A DNA stretch of 12,226 nucleotides from Synechococcus sp. UW140 (GTDB taxonomy: Bacteria; Cyanobacteriota; Cyanobacteriia; PCC-6307; Cyanobiaceae), in contig CAMDWF010000038.1 in assembly GCA_945878795.1 (NCBI GenBank), positions 1 to 12,226 on the forward strand, written 5' to 3'. Of the stretch, positions 6,234 through 12,226 are shown one piece after another. Position numbers and translations under genes: made by a program. Every line of letters starts with the position of its first letter. The first letter of the stretch is position 1. Below the pieces are notes generated by a model. It had not been told where the DNA came from. It ran no database searches and saw nothing but the letters and a program-made list of their open reading frames with translations.

Positions 6234-6239
6234 CCTCTC
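6234..6239 (-). promoter_or_regulatory. Shine-Dalgarno sequence that decides the intI start
   Basis: GAGAGG on the minus strand is 6 bp from the ATG at 6227 and 0 bp from the ATG at 6233, so the inner start fits better. Confidence 0.55.
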
Positions 6240-6329
6240 GGATATTTACGCTCAGCATTCCCAGCCGCGGCCGCGGTTCCATGCTGGTAGCACTCATCAG
6301 CAGCCGCCCGGTAGGGCTAGCCACCACCC

Positions 6330-6620
6330 ATGGACCAACCCTTTGCCCACACCCTGAGTTTTGACGACCTCGAAGTGCTCGTGTTGGTTGAAAACGGCGG
6401 CGCGACGCCCCGCGAGGTGGCGGACTCCCTCGGCATGGACCTGGAGGAGACGAAAGCCCTTTTTTACGACCTAGTGCGGCGTGGTCTGCTCGCTTGCCAG
6501 GAGGAATCCACCACCTTCCTGCTCACCCCCCTGGCCCGCAGCCTGCGGAACGATGAAGCCTTCCGCGCCGCGGCTTTCGCGGCTGCTCTCACTGGGGCGG
6601 GGACCAAAGACCAAGGCTGA
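6330..6620 (+). CDS. Small winged-helix-like protein, 96 residues
   Basis: Cytoplasmic protein with a helix-turn-helix pattern. ATPREVADSLGMDLEETKALF (25-45, key residues A25, V30, L34, G35, L38) supplies the helix-turn-helix. DLVRRGLL (47-54) continues the domain, and the strand pair ACQEESTTFLLT (55-66) forms a wing. This matches MarR-like or DprA-C-type winged helices that read 'domain grows, then strips'. An alanine-rich tail (79-90) follows. It diverges from intI, whose start is 103 bp away. Between them lies a perfect 12-bp palindrome CCGCGGCCGCGG (6265-6276) that may be an operator. No strong Shine-Dalgarno sequence is seen before the ATG. It may be a DNA-binding regulator or an orphan small protein; the target is unknown. 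Confidence 0.7.
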   Translation: MDQPFAHTLSFDDLEVLVLVENGGATPREVADSLGMDLEETKALFYDLVRRGLLACQEESTTFLLTPLARSLRNDEAFRAAAFAAALTGAGTKDQG

Positions 6621-6637
6621 GACCGGCAAGCCCTCTT

Positions 6638-6655
6638 GTTCACGTCCATGTGAAC
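6638..6655. repeat. Inverted repeat GTTCAC/GTGAAC
   Basis: A perfect 6-bp dyad around a 6-nt centre lies 17 bp after the stop of the winged-helix gene. No T-tract follows in either direction, so it is not a standard terminator. It could be a protein-binding dyad or a weak transcript-end hairpin. Confidence 0.35.
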
Positions 6656-6718
6656 GTCCAGGCTCGCGTGCTGCTCATCCTCCAGGGCGACCCCCTCCCC
6701 GCCGCAACCCTCCGCCCC

Positions 6719-6781
6719 TAAGGCCAGCTCGTGGGGGAGGCCCACTTACCCATAGCCCTCGGCAAGGTCCTGGAAATGCAG
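6719..6781 (-). pseudogene. Decayed integrase fragment
   Basis: In one minus-strand frame the stretch reads LHFQDLAEGYG, a stop codon (TAA), then VGLPHELAL. The intact IntI encoded 500 bp away has LHEKDLAEGYGSVQLPGAL at residues 201-219. Eight of the first eleven residues match, including DLAEGYG in a row, and V.LP follows at the same spacing. The DNA is also similar (GACCTTGC.GAGGG). I cannot follow the similarity on either side, so only about 20 codons survive. It overlaps the GC-rich leader upstream of the glutaminase gene. A chance match is possible but unlikely. Confidence 0.5.
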
Positions 6782-6880
6782 ACGCCGCCGAGACCCTTGA
6801 CCAGCAGGTCCAGAGCCGCCAGCCCCTGCCTTGCCGATAGGGTTGCCCCCCCCAGTCCTCTTCCCAGCCACCAAACAACC

Positions 6881-7876
6881 GTGAACCCCGCGCCACCCCC
6901 AACAAACTCCCACTGGGTTTCGACCGGCCATCTCCCCACGCAGTCCGTGGTGCAGCAACTAGTCGACGCTGCCCATCAATGCTTTGCGGGCGTGGGGGAG
7001 GGCGAGGTCGCCGATTACATCCCCGCCCTGGCAGCGGCCAACCCGGATCATTTCGGCATTTGCATCGCCGCCAGCGACGGCCAGTTGGTTGCAGCGGGGC
7101 AGGCCGAGCAGCCCTTCAGTATCCAAAGCATCTCGAAGCCCTTTCTGTTTGCTTTGATCTGCCAGGCGATCGGCGAAGACTCGGCCAAAGAGAAACTGGG
7201 GGTGAACAGCACCGGCCTGCCGTTTAATTCGGTGCTGGCGGTGGAGCGCAGTGGCGAGGGCCTCTCCAACCCGATGGTGAATGCGGGGGCCATCGCCGCC
7301 ACCAGCCTGGCGCCGGGGGATTCCGCCGAGGCGAAGTGGGCCTTCATTGAGGCGGGCTTCTCCCGCTTTGCCGGCCGGCCGTTAGAAATTGACGCGACTG
7401 TCTATGCCTCAGAACGGGTTACAAACCAAAGCAATGTGGGTATCGCCACCCTGCTGAGCGCGCAGGAGCGCCTCTGGTTTGATCCCGAAATCTCCACCGA
7501 CCTCTATACCCGCCAGTGCTCCTTGAGCATCACCACGCGGGACCTGGCCCTGATGGCCGCCACCCTGGGCAATGGCGGGCGCCAGCCCGTCAGTGGCGAT
7601 CAGGTGGTCGATCCGGTGATCTGTCAGCACGTCTTGGCGGTGATGGTCACCGCCGGTCTGTATGAAACCTCCGGAGACTGGCTCTACGACACGGGCCTGC
7701 CCGGCAAGAGCGGCGTCTCCGGCGGCATGATCACCGTGATCCCCGGCAAGGGGGGGCTGGCCACCTTCTCACCGCCCCTGGATGGCGCCGGCAACAGCGT
7801 GCGGGGCCAGCTCACCGCCCAATATCTCTCGGAGCGCCTGGGTCTGAATCTGTTTGCCTCCAGACCAGCGACCTAG
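6881..7876 (+). CDS. glsA: Glutaminase (GlsA family)
   Basis: Hydrolyses L-glutamine to glutamate and ammonia in the cytoplasm, with a serine beta-lactamase-like fold. The diagnostic features, numbered from the GTG at 6881, are GEVADYIPALA (41-51), the SxxK catalytic motif in FSIQSISKPF (S83, K86), the NPMVNAGA loop (130-137), YTRQCS with a likely catalytic Tyr209, and LPGKSGVSGGM (273-283) as the KTG-like motif. Length from this start is 331 residues against about 305-330 in the family. The frame stays open upstream to an ATG at 6731, and an ATG at 6776 has AAGG 8 bp before it. That extension is Pro/Ser-rich, unconserved and overlaps the integrase relic, so I favour a later start: GTG 6881, or GTG 6947, which gives a 309-residue core. 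It converges with the secreted-protein gene 15 bp downstream. Confidence 0.9.
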   Translation: MNPAPPPTNSHWVSTGHLPTQSVVQQLVDAAHQCFAGVGEGEVADYIPALAAANPDHFGICIAASDGQLVAAGQAEQPFSIQSISKPFLFALICQAIGEDSAKEKLGVNSTGLPFNSVLAVERSGEGLSNPMVNAGAIAATSLAPGDSAEAKWAFIEAGFSRFAGRPLEIDATVYASERVTNQSNVGIATLLSAQERLWFDPEISTDLYTRQCSLSITTRDLALMAATLGNGGRQPVSGDQVVDPVICQHVLAVMVTAGLYETSGDWLYDTGLPGKSGVSGGMITVIPGKGGLATFSPPLDGAGNSVRGQLTAQYLSERLGLNLFASRPAT

Positions 7877-7883
7877 GCGGCAG

Positions 7884-7905
7884 CCCGGGCCTCAGAGGGC
7901 CTGGG
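7884..7905. terminator. GC-rich hairpin between convergent genes
   Basis: CCCGGGCC (7884-7891) pairs with GGCCTGGG (7898-7905), an 8-bp stem with one G-T pair and a 6-nt loop. It lies just after the glutaminase stop and overlaps the stop codon of the opposing gene. It has no T-tract, so a bidirectional terminator role is only possible. Confidence 0.3.
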
Positions 7906-8404
7906 GCGTGCCATTACCGCCGCCGTAGCCAGGGCCTCCAGGCATGCCCATCCCCGGCTTGCCCATGCCGGGCTTGCCCTGCAGCGGGCGCCACTGGGGT
8001 ACGGGCAATCCATTGCGCTGCAGCAGGTCGCGCATGCTGGCCATGTGCCGGGTGCGTTGGCTCTGCATCGCCTCGCGTTCCTGACGCATGCAATCGCTGA
8101 GGGCATCGGCATTGGCGGCGGCAGTCAGGCAGCGGCGCCCTTTTTCGAGGATGGCGATGCGGGCCTGGTGGTCCTGAACGGCGAGGCTGCGCTGCTCGGG
8201 GAAGATCTTCTGGCGTTGTTCGGGGGTGAGGCGTTGGGGCCGCTGTTGGCGGATCCCCTGACCGGTGGGGGCGCCGCCGGGTTGGGTTGTTGGTTGGGTT
8301 AGCGGTTGGGCGACGGGCTGGGCCAGGGCGGGGGCGGCGCCGGTGGCCAGGCCCAAGGCCAGGACCAGGCTGAGACGCCGCAGCAAAAGGGAAGGGAGGG
8401 TCAT
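7892..8404 (-). CDS. Small secreted/periplasmic protein, 170 residues
   Basis: The N-terminus is a clear signal peptide: MTLPSLLLRRLSLVLALGLA, then an ALA-Q cleavage site near residue 28. The mature protein has a Gln/Pro-rich linker of QP repeats (29-45). A helical charged region follows with LTPEQRQ (59-65) and two cysteines, C92 and C105, that could form a disulphide, then MASMRDLLQRNGLPVPQWRP (121-140). The tail is Gly/Met/Pro-rich with GKPGMGKPGMGMPGG repeats. The LTPEQRQ helix recalls Spy/CpxP-like periplasmic stress proteins, but similarity is weak. An upstream ATG at 8440 in the same frame would lengthen the signal peptide's N-region. It lies 105 bp after the histidine-kinase stop on the same strand, with a TGTGAC direct repeat between, so it may be a target of that two-component system. 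Confidence 0.75.
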   Translation of the reverse strand: MTLPSLLLRRLSLVLALGLATGAAPALAQPVAQPLTQPTTQPGGAPTGQGIRQQRPQRLTPEQRQKIFPEQRSLAVQDHQARIAILEKGRRCLTAAANADALSDCMRQEREAMQSQRTRHMASMRDLLQRNGLPVPQWRPLQGKPGMGKPGMGMPGGPGYGGGNGTPQAL

Positions 8405-8485
8405 GGGAGAAGGGGCCAAAGGCCTGGGTGACTTCACCATCCTGCGAAGCAGATCGGACTGAACTGCAACTGGCCAGCGCCAAGG

Positions 8486-8501
8486 TGTGACCAGATGTGA
8501 C
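8486..8501. promoter_or_regulatory. Direct repeat TGTGAC-N4-TGTGAC, candidate response-regulator site
   Basis: Two perfect hexamers with a 10-bp period (8486-8491 and 8496-8501) sit upstream of the secreted-protein gene. OmpR/PhoB-type regulators bind tandem half-sites on one face of the helix, and such a regulator is encoded nearby. No clear -10/-35 pair was identified, so this is tentative. Confidence 0.3.
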
Positions 8502-8509
8502 TGGCCCCA

Positions 8510-9868
8510 TCAAGGCCGCATCAGGGAGCGGCCCTTGAGCACCACGGCGAAGCCGCCCCGGGCGGGCGCCAGCCGTTCCAGGCAGCCGCCATGGGCCTGG
8601 CCGACCATCGCGGCGATTGCCAGTCCCAGGCCGCTGTGGCCCACCCCCGAGCGGGCCGGATCGAGCCGTTGGAACGGCTGCAGGGCCCGCTCCCAGTCGG
8701 CCTCGGCAATGCCAGGGCCAGCGTCCCAGACTTCGATCGCAAAGCCCTCCTGCCCCAGCGATCGCAGCACCAGACGCAGCGGTGGCTGGCCATGGGTTGC
8801 GGCGTTATCGAGCAGGTTGGCAATCGCCCTGGCCAGGGCAATGGGCTGCACGCAGCGCCCCATCGGTTCGAGCTCAAGCTGCACCTGATCCACGCCATTG
8901 GCGGCCTCGGCCACCAGGGCCTCCAGGGGCACCAGCAATGGTTCTTCCTGGGTTTCGGCCCCAACGAATTGCAGAAACTGGCGGGTGATGCGCTCCAGGG
9001 CCGCCAGATCGGCCTCGGCCCGGCGCCGTTCGTCGCCGCCAAGGGAACCGCTGCTGGCCAGGCGCAGCTGCAGGCGCGTCAGGGGACTGCGCAGGTCGTG
9101 GGCTAGGCCGGCGAGCATGGTGCGGCGCTCCCGGTCGGTGGCTTCGATGCGGTTCAACATGGCATTGAAGCGCTGGGTCAGGCGCCGCACGGCGGCGGTG
9201 CCGCCCGCAGCCACCAACGGGGGCTGGGGCAGATCCGAGTCCAGCCCGACCTTGGCCAGGGCCCCCTCCAGGCGCCGCAGGGGACGCTGCACCTCCAGGG
9301 CCAGAAACAGCAGCAGGCTGGCCAGGCCGCCGGCCACAAGGGCCAGGGAGGCCAACTGGGGATCGGGCGGCCAGCCATGGCGAGCGGCGATGGGGGCATG
9401 GAGCCAGACGGTTTCCAGGGGAGACTGCAGCTCTACCCAGGCGCCGCGGCCGGGACCCACGGGGCCGGTGGGCCAGACCAAGGGGCAATGGGACAACCGG
9501 CGGCAGAGGTCGTTGCGGAGTGCTACGGCTTGCCGACGCAGGGCGACGGGCGCCGGCTGGCCGGGGCTGGCGGCGGCCGGGGGGCGGGGGCCCACCGCCA
9601 GGCCCATGCCGCTGAGATCGGCGAGGGCGGCCGGGCTGAAGCGTTCGAGGCCCAGTTCAGCCAGCAGAACGCTGCCGGCCACCTGGTTGGCGAGCTGGCG
9701 GCGCTGCTGCTGCTCAAGGCGCTGGGCCAGCAGCAGTTGCAACAGCAGCAGGGCCAGCGCCGTGAAACCGACGCTGCTGGCGCCATAGCCAAGCCGGCGC
9801 CACCAGGCGGCCAGCGGGGCGCCAGGCGGCAGTTCAGGGGAGAGATCAGACGGTGCGGGGCTGGCCAT
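8510..9868 (-). CDS. Membrane sensor histidine kinase, EnvZ-like
   Basis: Senses an unknown signal across the plasma membrane and would phosphorylate the adjacent OmpR-type regulator. Layout from the ATG at 9868 (452 residues): cytoplasmic Pro-rich N-terminus, membrane helix 1 (about 30-48), a periplasmic sensor region of about 120 residues with two cysteines, membrane helix 2 (about 173-192) and a HAMP-like linker. The dimerisation helix carries the phospho-accepting H257 in LAGLAHDLRSPLTRLQ. The ATPase domain has the N-box NLLDNAATHG (N351), the G1 box DAGPG (382-386) and the G2 box GHSGLGLAI (410-418). The F-box area ALQPFQRLD lies between the G boxes. ATGs at 9889 and 9883 are alternative starts. 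All overlap the end of the regulator gene, indicating translational coupling. Confidence 0.9.
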   Translation of the reverse strand: MASPAPSDLSPELPPGAPLAAWWRRLGYGASSVGFTALALLLLQLLLAQRLEQQQRRQLANQVAGSVLLAELGLERFSPAALADLSGMGLAVGPRPPAAASPGQPAPVALRRQAVALRNDLCRRLSHCPLVWPTGPVGPGRGAWVELQSPLETVWLHAPIAARHGWPPDPQLASLALVAGGLASLLLFLALEVQRPLRRLEGALAKVGLDSDLPQPPLVAAGGTAAVRRLTQRFNAMLNRIEATDRERRTMLAGLAHDLRSPLTRLQLRLASSGSLGGDERRRAEADLAALERITRQFLQFVGAETQEEPLLVPLEALVAEAANGVDQVQLELEPMGRCVQPIALARAIANLLDNAATHGQPPLRLVLRSLGQEGFAIEVWDAGPGIAEADWERALQPFQRLDPARSGVGHSGLGLAIAAMVGQAHGGCLERLAPARGGFAVVLKGRSLMRP

Positions 9869-10574
9869 CGGGCACGAAGACATAGCCATAGCCCCAGACG
9901 GTCTGCACGTAGCGGGGCCGAGCCGGATCGGGTTCGATCAGCTTGCGCAACCGCGAAATCTGTACATCCATGCTGCGGCTGTCGGTCTCACTGCCGGGGC
10001 CGCGGGCCAGCTCGATCAAGCGTTCCCGCGAGAGGGGGCGATGGGGGTGCTGGACGAAGCTGGCCAACAGGGCGAACTCGCCATTGGTGATCGGCACCGG
10101 CATGCCGGCCCGTTCGAGCTGGCGACTGGCCAGATCAAGGCGGCAATCGCCAAAACAAAGCGGTTGGGCGGCGGCGGCCTCCGGGCTGCCGGGGGGCAGG
10201 GGGTTGCGGCGGCGCAGCACCGCCTCGATGCGGGCGCTGAGTTCGCGGGGCAGGAAGGGCTTGGCGAGGTAATCGTCGGCGCCCTGCTCCAGCCCGATGA
10301 TGCGATCGACGCCATCGGCCCGGGCGGTCAGCATCAACACCGGCAGGTTGTCGCCGGCATCGCGCAGGCGCCGCAGCAGGGTGAGCCCGTCTTCGCCGGG
10401 CAGCATCAGATCGAGCACCAGCAGGTCGGGCCGTTGGCCCTGGAGACGGGCCAGCAACTGGGCCCCGTCCTGGAGGGTGCGCACCTCGTAGCCGAGATCC
10501 CCCAGGTAGGTGGCCAGCATGCGGCGCAGTTCCGGATCGTCATCCACCACCCAGACCCGTGGCGCAGCGGCCAT
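9846..10574 (-). CDS. OmpR-family response regulator
   Basis: DNA-binding partner of the overlapping histidine kinase, 242 residues. Receiver domain 1-120: acidic pocket VVDDD (D11-D13), phospho-accepting D55 in VLDLMLPGEDG, switch residue T83 in MLTARAD, and K105 in LAKPF. The C-terminal winged-helix domain (about 140-238) contains NGEFALLASFVQHPHRPLSRERL, whose recognition region SMDVQISRLRKLIE (E/D-rich, R and K key) matches the OmpR/PhoB recognition helix. It ends with the family-typical YVQTVWGYGYVF. The start ATG is 3 bp after the stop of the upstream secreted-protein gene, so the three genes form an operon. Autoregulation is likely for this family but no box was identified. Confidence 0.92.
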   Translation of the reverse strand: MAAAPRVWVVDDDPELRRMLATYLGDLGYEVRTLQDGAQLLARLQGQRPDLLVLDLMLPGEDGLTLLRRLRDAGDNLPVLMLTARADGVDRIIGLEQGADDYLAKPFLPRELSARIEAVLRRRNPLPPGSPEAAAAQPLCFGDCRLDLASRQLERAGMPVPITNGEFALLASFVQHPHRPLSRERLIELARGPGSETDSRSMDVQISRLRKLIEPDPARPRYVQTVWGYGYVFVPDGQPRTV

Positions 10575-10577
10575 CGA

Positions 10578-11339
10578 CTAGGGCTGCAGGGCGCGGCGAT
10601 CGGCAACGACGCGCACCAGCTTGGAGGCGCTGATCACCCCCTTGGGATGGACCAGCAGCACGGCCCAGGTCTGGGAGCCGGGGTTGAGGGGAGCCTGGAC
10701 CGACTTGAACAGGCCACCACCCCAGAGGGTGGAGAGCTCCAGGTTGGGGCTGGACTGGGTCGCGACCTGCTGGGTGCTGACCGGCGCCAGCCCCCCGGCA
10801 AGCAGGGCCCCATCGAGCGGGTCGTCAAAGATCACGTCGACGTCGTAACGCTGGCCGGTGAGCACCACATCCGGGATCTGCACGGTGACGCTGGGGGACT
10901 GCTCGCCACTGCGCAGCAGGGACTGCTCCCGCAGCACGGTCTGGCCGTTGATGTACTGACCGTCACTTGTCAAGGCCAGCTGTTGTTCGGATTGGAGGCG
11001 GTAGGTGGTGGCCCCGGCGGTCCGGGTGCCGCTGACCGTCACGGTGACCGTGGGTTGGCCATCGCGCAGGGGCGAGGCGGGCAACACCTGCCAACGGGCA
11101 TTGGGAAACTGCTGGCGCAAGGTCTGGCGGCGAGCACGAATCTGGCGTGGATCCAGGCCCGGTCCCGGCTGCAGCAAGCTATTGAGGGCCCCATCGTCGG
11201 GACTGTTGAGGGCCGTCTCCAGCGACTGCAACTGCCCCGCCGAAGGGGCGCCTGCGAAGGCAGGGCTCGCCAGCGCCAAGCAGAGGGGCGCCAGCGTCTT
11301 GGCGGCGAAGAAACGGGACAGGGGCCGGGCGGGGCGCAT
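10578..11339 (-). CDS. Secreted/periplasmic protein of unknown function, first gene of the two-component operon
   Basis: A 253-residue protein with a clear signal peptide: positive start MRPARPLSR, hydrophobic core to about residue 27, and AFA-G cleavage near 29. The mature part begins with a short helical segment containing LNSPDDGALNSLLQPG. A beta-rich middle follows (PTVTVTVSGTRTAGATTYRL, then SVTVQIPDVVLTGQRYDVDVIF) and then a region ending WAVLLVHPKGVISASKLVRVV. It has no cysteine after the signal peptide and no enzymatic motif. I do not recognise the family. It may be a cell-envelope factor or sensor partner of the kinase encoded downstream. I chose ATG 11339, where the signal peptide begins; ATG 11351 is also in frame. 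It diverges from murG across 83 bp, which must hold both promoters. Confidence 0.78.
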   Translation of the reverse strand: MRPARPLSRFFAAKTLAPLCLALASPAFAGAPSAGQLQSLETALNSPDDGALNSLLQPGPGLDPRQIRARRQTLRQQFPNARWQVLPASPLRDGQPTVTVTVSGTRTAGATTYRLQSEQQLALTSDGQYINGQTVLREQSLLRSGEQSPSVTVQIPDVVLTGQRYDVDVIFDDPLDGALLAGGLAPVSTQQVATQSSPNLELSTLWGGGLFKSVQAPLNPGSQTWAVLLVHPKGVISASKLVRVVADRRALQP

Positions 11340-11422
11340 CTCTGGCGGCATGGGGGCGGCGACGGGTGGGCAGAGGAGCCGGAACCCGGCTTTTAAGTTA
11401 GGCGCGCGCGCGACCTTCTCCC

Positions 11423-12226
11423 ATGCCAATCCTCCTGATTGCCGCCAGCGGCACGGGTGGCCACCTCTTTCCAGCCCTGGCGGTGGCGGAAGCCTTGCCG
11501 GCGGATTGGCAGGTGGAATGGCTGGGGGTTCCCGACCGCATGGAGCGGCAATTGGTGCCTGAAACCTACCCATTGCATACGGTGCGGGCCGGCGGGCTGC
11601 AGGGGCAAGGTCTGCGCCAGATTTGGAATCTGGCGCAATTGCTCAACGCCACCCGGATGGCGCGGGCCCTGATTCGCCGCCGCCGCATCGCGGCGGTGTT
11701 CAGCAGCGGTGGTTACATCGCGGCGCCGGCGATCCTGGCGGCGCGCTGGTGCGGTGTGCCGGTGGTGTTGCACGAAAGCAATGCCATCCCAGGCAAGGTG
11801 ACCCGGCTGTTGGGGAGGTTTTGCACCCATGTGGCGGTGGGTCTGCCCCAGGCGAGCGAGCGGCTGCCCCATTGCCGGCCCATGCTGACCGGCACGCCGG
11901 TGCGCCGCGCCTTCCTCGAACCCGCCCCGTTACCGGACTGGGTGCCCAGGGGCCATGGGCCCCTGGTGCTGGCCATGGGGGGCAGCCAGGGGGCGGTGGG
12001 GTTGAACCGCATGGTGCGGCCACTGCTGCCGAAGCTGGTGGCAGCGGGCTGCCGGGTGGTCCACCTCACCGGCAGCAACGATCCGGAGACGGGTCAGGTG
12101 CGGCTGGAGGGGGTGGTGGAGCGGCCCTTCAGCGATGAACTGCCGGGGCTGCTGCAGCACGCCGACCTGGCCATCAGCCGGGCGGGGGCCGGCAGCCTCA
12201 GCGAGCTGGCCGTATGCGGCACCCCG
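11423..12226 (+). CDS. murG: UDP-N-acetylglucosamine transferase MurG (partial, N-terminal 268 residues)
   Basis: Transfers GlcNAc from UDP-GlcNAc to undecaprenyl-PP-MurNAc-pentapeptide (lipid I) to make lipid II, at the inner face of the cytoplasmic membrane. The N-terminal glycine-rich loop GTGGHLFP (10-17, with H14) binds the diphosphate. FSSGGYIAAPAILAA (93-107) and HESNAIPGKVTR (117-128; HE.NA.PG is the family signature) follow. The second domain has LAMGGSQGA (183-191), and SRAGAGSLSELAVCGTP (252-268) forms the sugar-donor pocket, where the window ends. The family is about 355 residues, so roughly 90 are missing. The ATG is preceded by a GCGCGCGCGC run and no clear Shine-Dalgarno sequence. 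Confidence 0.95.
   Translation, partial: MPILLIAASGTGGHLFPALAVAEALPADWQVEWLGVPDRMERQLVPETYPLHTVRAGGLQGQGLRQIWNLAQLLNATRMARALIRRRRIAAVFSSGGYIAAPAILAARWCGVPVVLHESNAIPGKVTRLLGRFCTHVAVGLPQASERLPHCRPMLTGTPVRRAFLEPAPLPDWVPRGHGPLVLAMGGSQGAVGLNRMVRPLLPKLVAAGCRVVHLTGSNDPETGQVRLEGVVERPFSDELPGLLQHADLAISRAGAGSLSELAVCGTP

Noticed and set aside
6731..6880. N-terminal extension of glutaminase back to the ATG at 6731
   Set aside because: Pro/Ser/Arg-rich, unlike the family's N-terminus, and overlapping the integrase relic; probably untranslated leader.
10041..11396. 451-codon plus-strand reading frame
   Set aside because: It lies antisense to the response regulator and secreted protein, and its Gly/Gln-rich translation shows no domain.

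Overview
The window looks like a chromosomal segment of a GC-rich cyanobacterium, most likely of the Synechococcus/Cyanobium group. This is my inference from gene style and composition; no single marker proves it. High-GC core genes flank an AT-richer accessory block (about 1.4-5.2 kb). That block reads as a chromosomal integron: an integron-type tyrosine recombinase (IntI), two matching 92-bp attC-like recombination sites, and cassette genes between them. The array lies on the 3' side of intI and points the same way as intI, the less common 'reverse' layout.

Left to right: (1) Bases 1-1302, minus strand: N-terminal 434 residues of a TIR-CHAT fusion, pairing an NAD-type TIR domain with a caspase-like CHAT protease domain whose His/Cys pair is visible. 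It runs off the window. (2) 1388-1921, minus: a 177-residue conserved-looking protein of unknown function just upstream of, and co-directional with, the TIR-CHAT gene; together they look like a two-gene conflict/defence module. (3) 1982-2073: attC-like site A. (4) 2282-3772, minus: a 496-residue cassette protein whose N-terminus resembles a PD-(D/E)XK-type nuclease fold (tentative). (5) 3908-3999: attC-like site B. (6) 4140-4526, plus: a small three-helix membrane protein, inverted relative to the array, with its own likely terminator. (7) 4527-5225: no gene, but seven diverged copies of a CCGCCTAAG-type motif next to intI, a candidate attI/integrase-binding region, ending in a likely intI terminator. 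(8) 5226-6227, minus: intI.

The right half is mostly core-like. It has a small winged-helix protein (6330-6620, plus), a non-coding stretch holding a short decayed integrase fragment on the minus strand, and glutaminase GlsA (6881-7876, plus). A minus-strand cluster follows in transcription order: secreted protein (11339-10578), OmpR-type response regulator (10574-9846), overlapping histidine kinase (9868-8510) and a second small secreted protein (8404-7892). The start of murG (11423 to the end, plus) diverges from that cluster.

The most interesting material is the integron carrying or abutting a TIR-CHAT module. The sequence shows the domains and sites directly. The defensive role, cassette membership of the TIR-CHAT pair and the exact attI are inferences.
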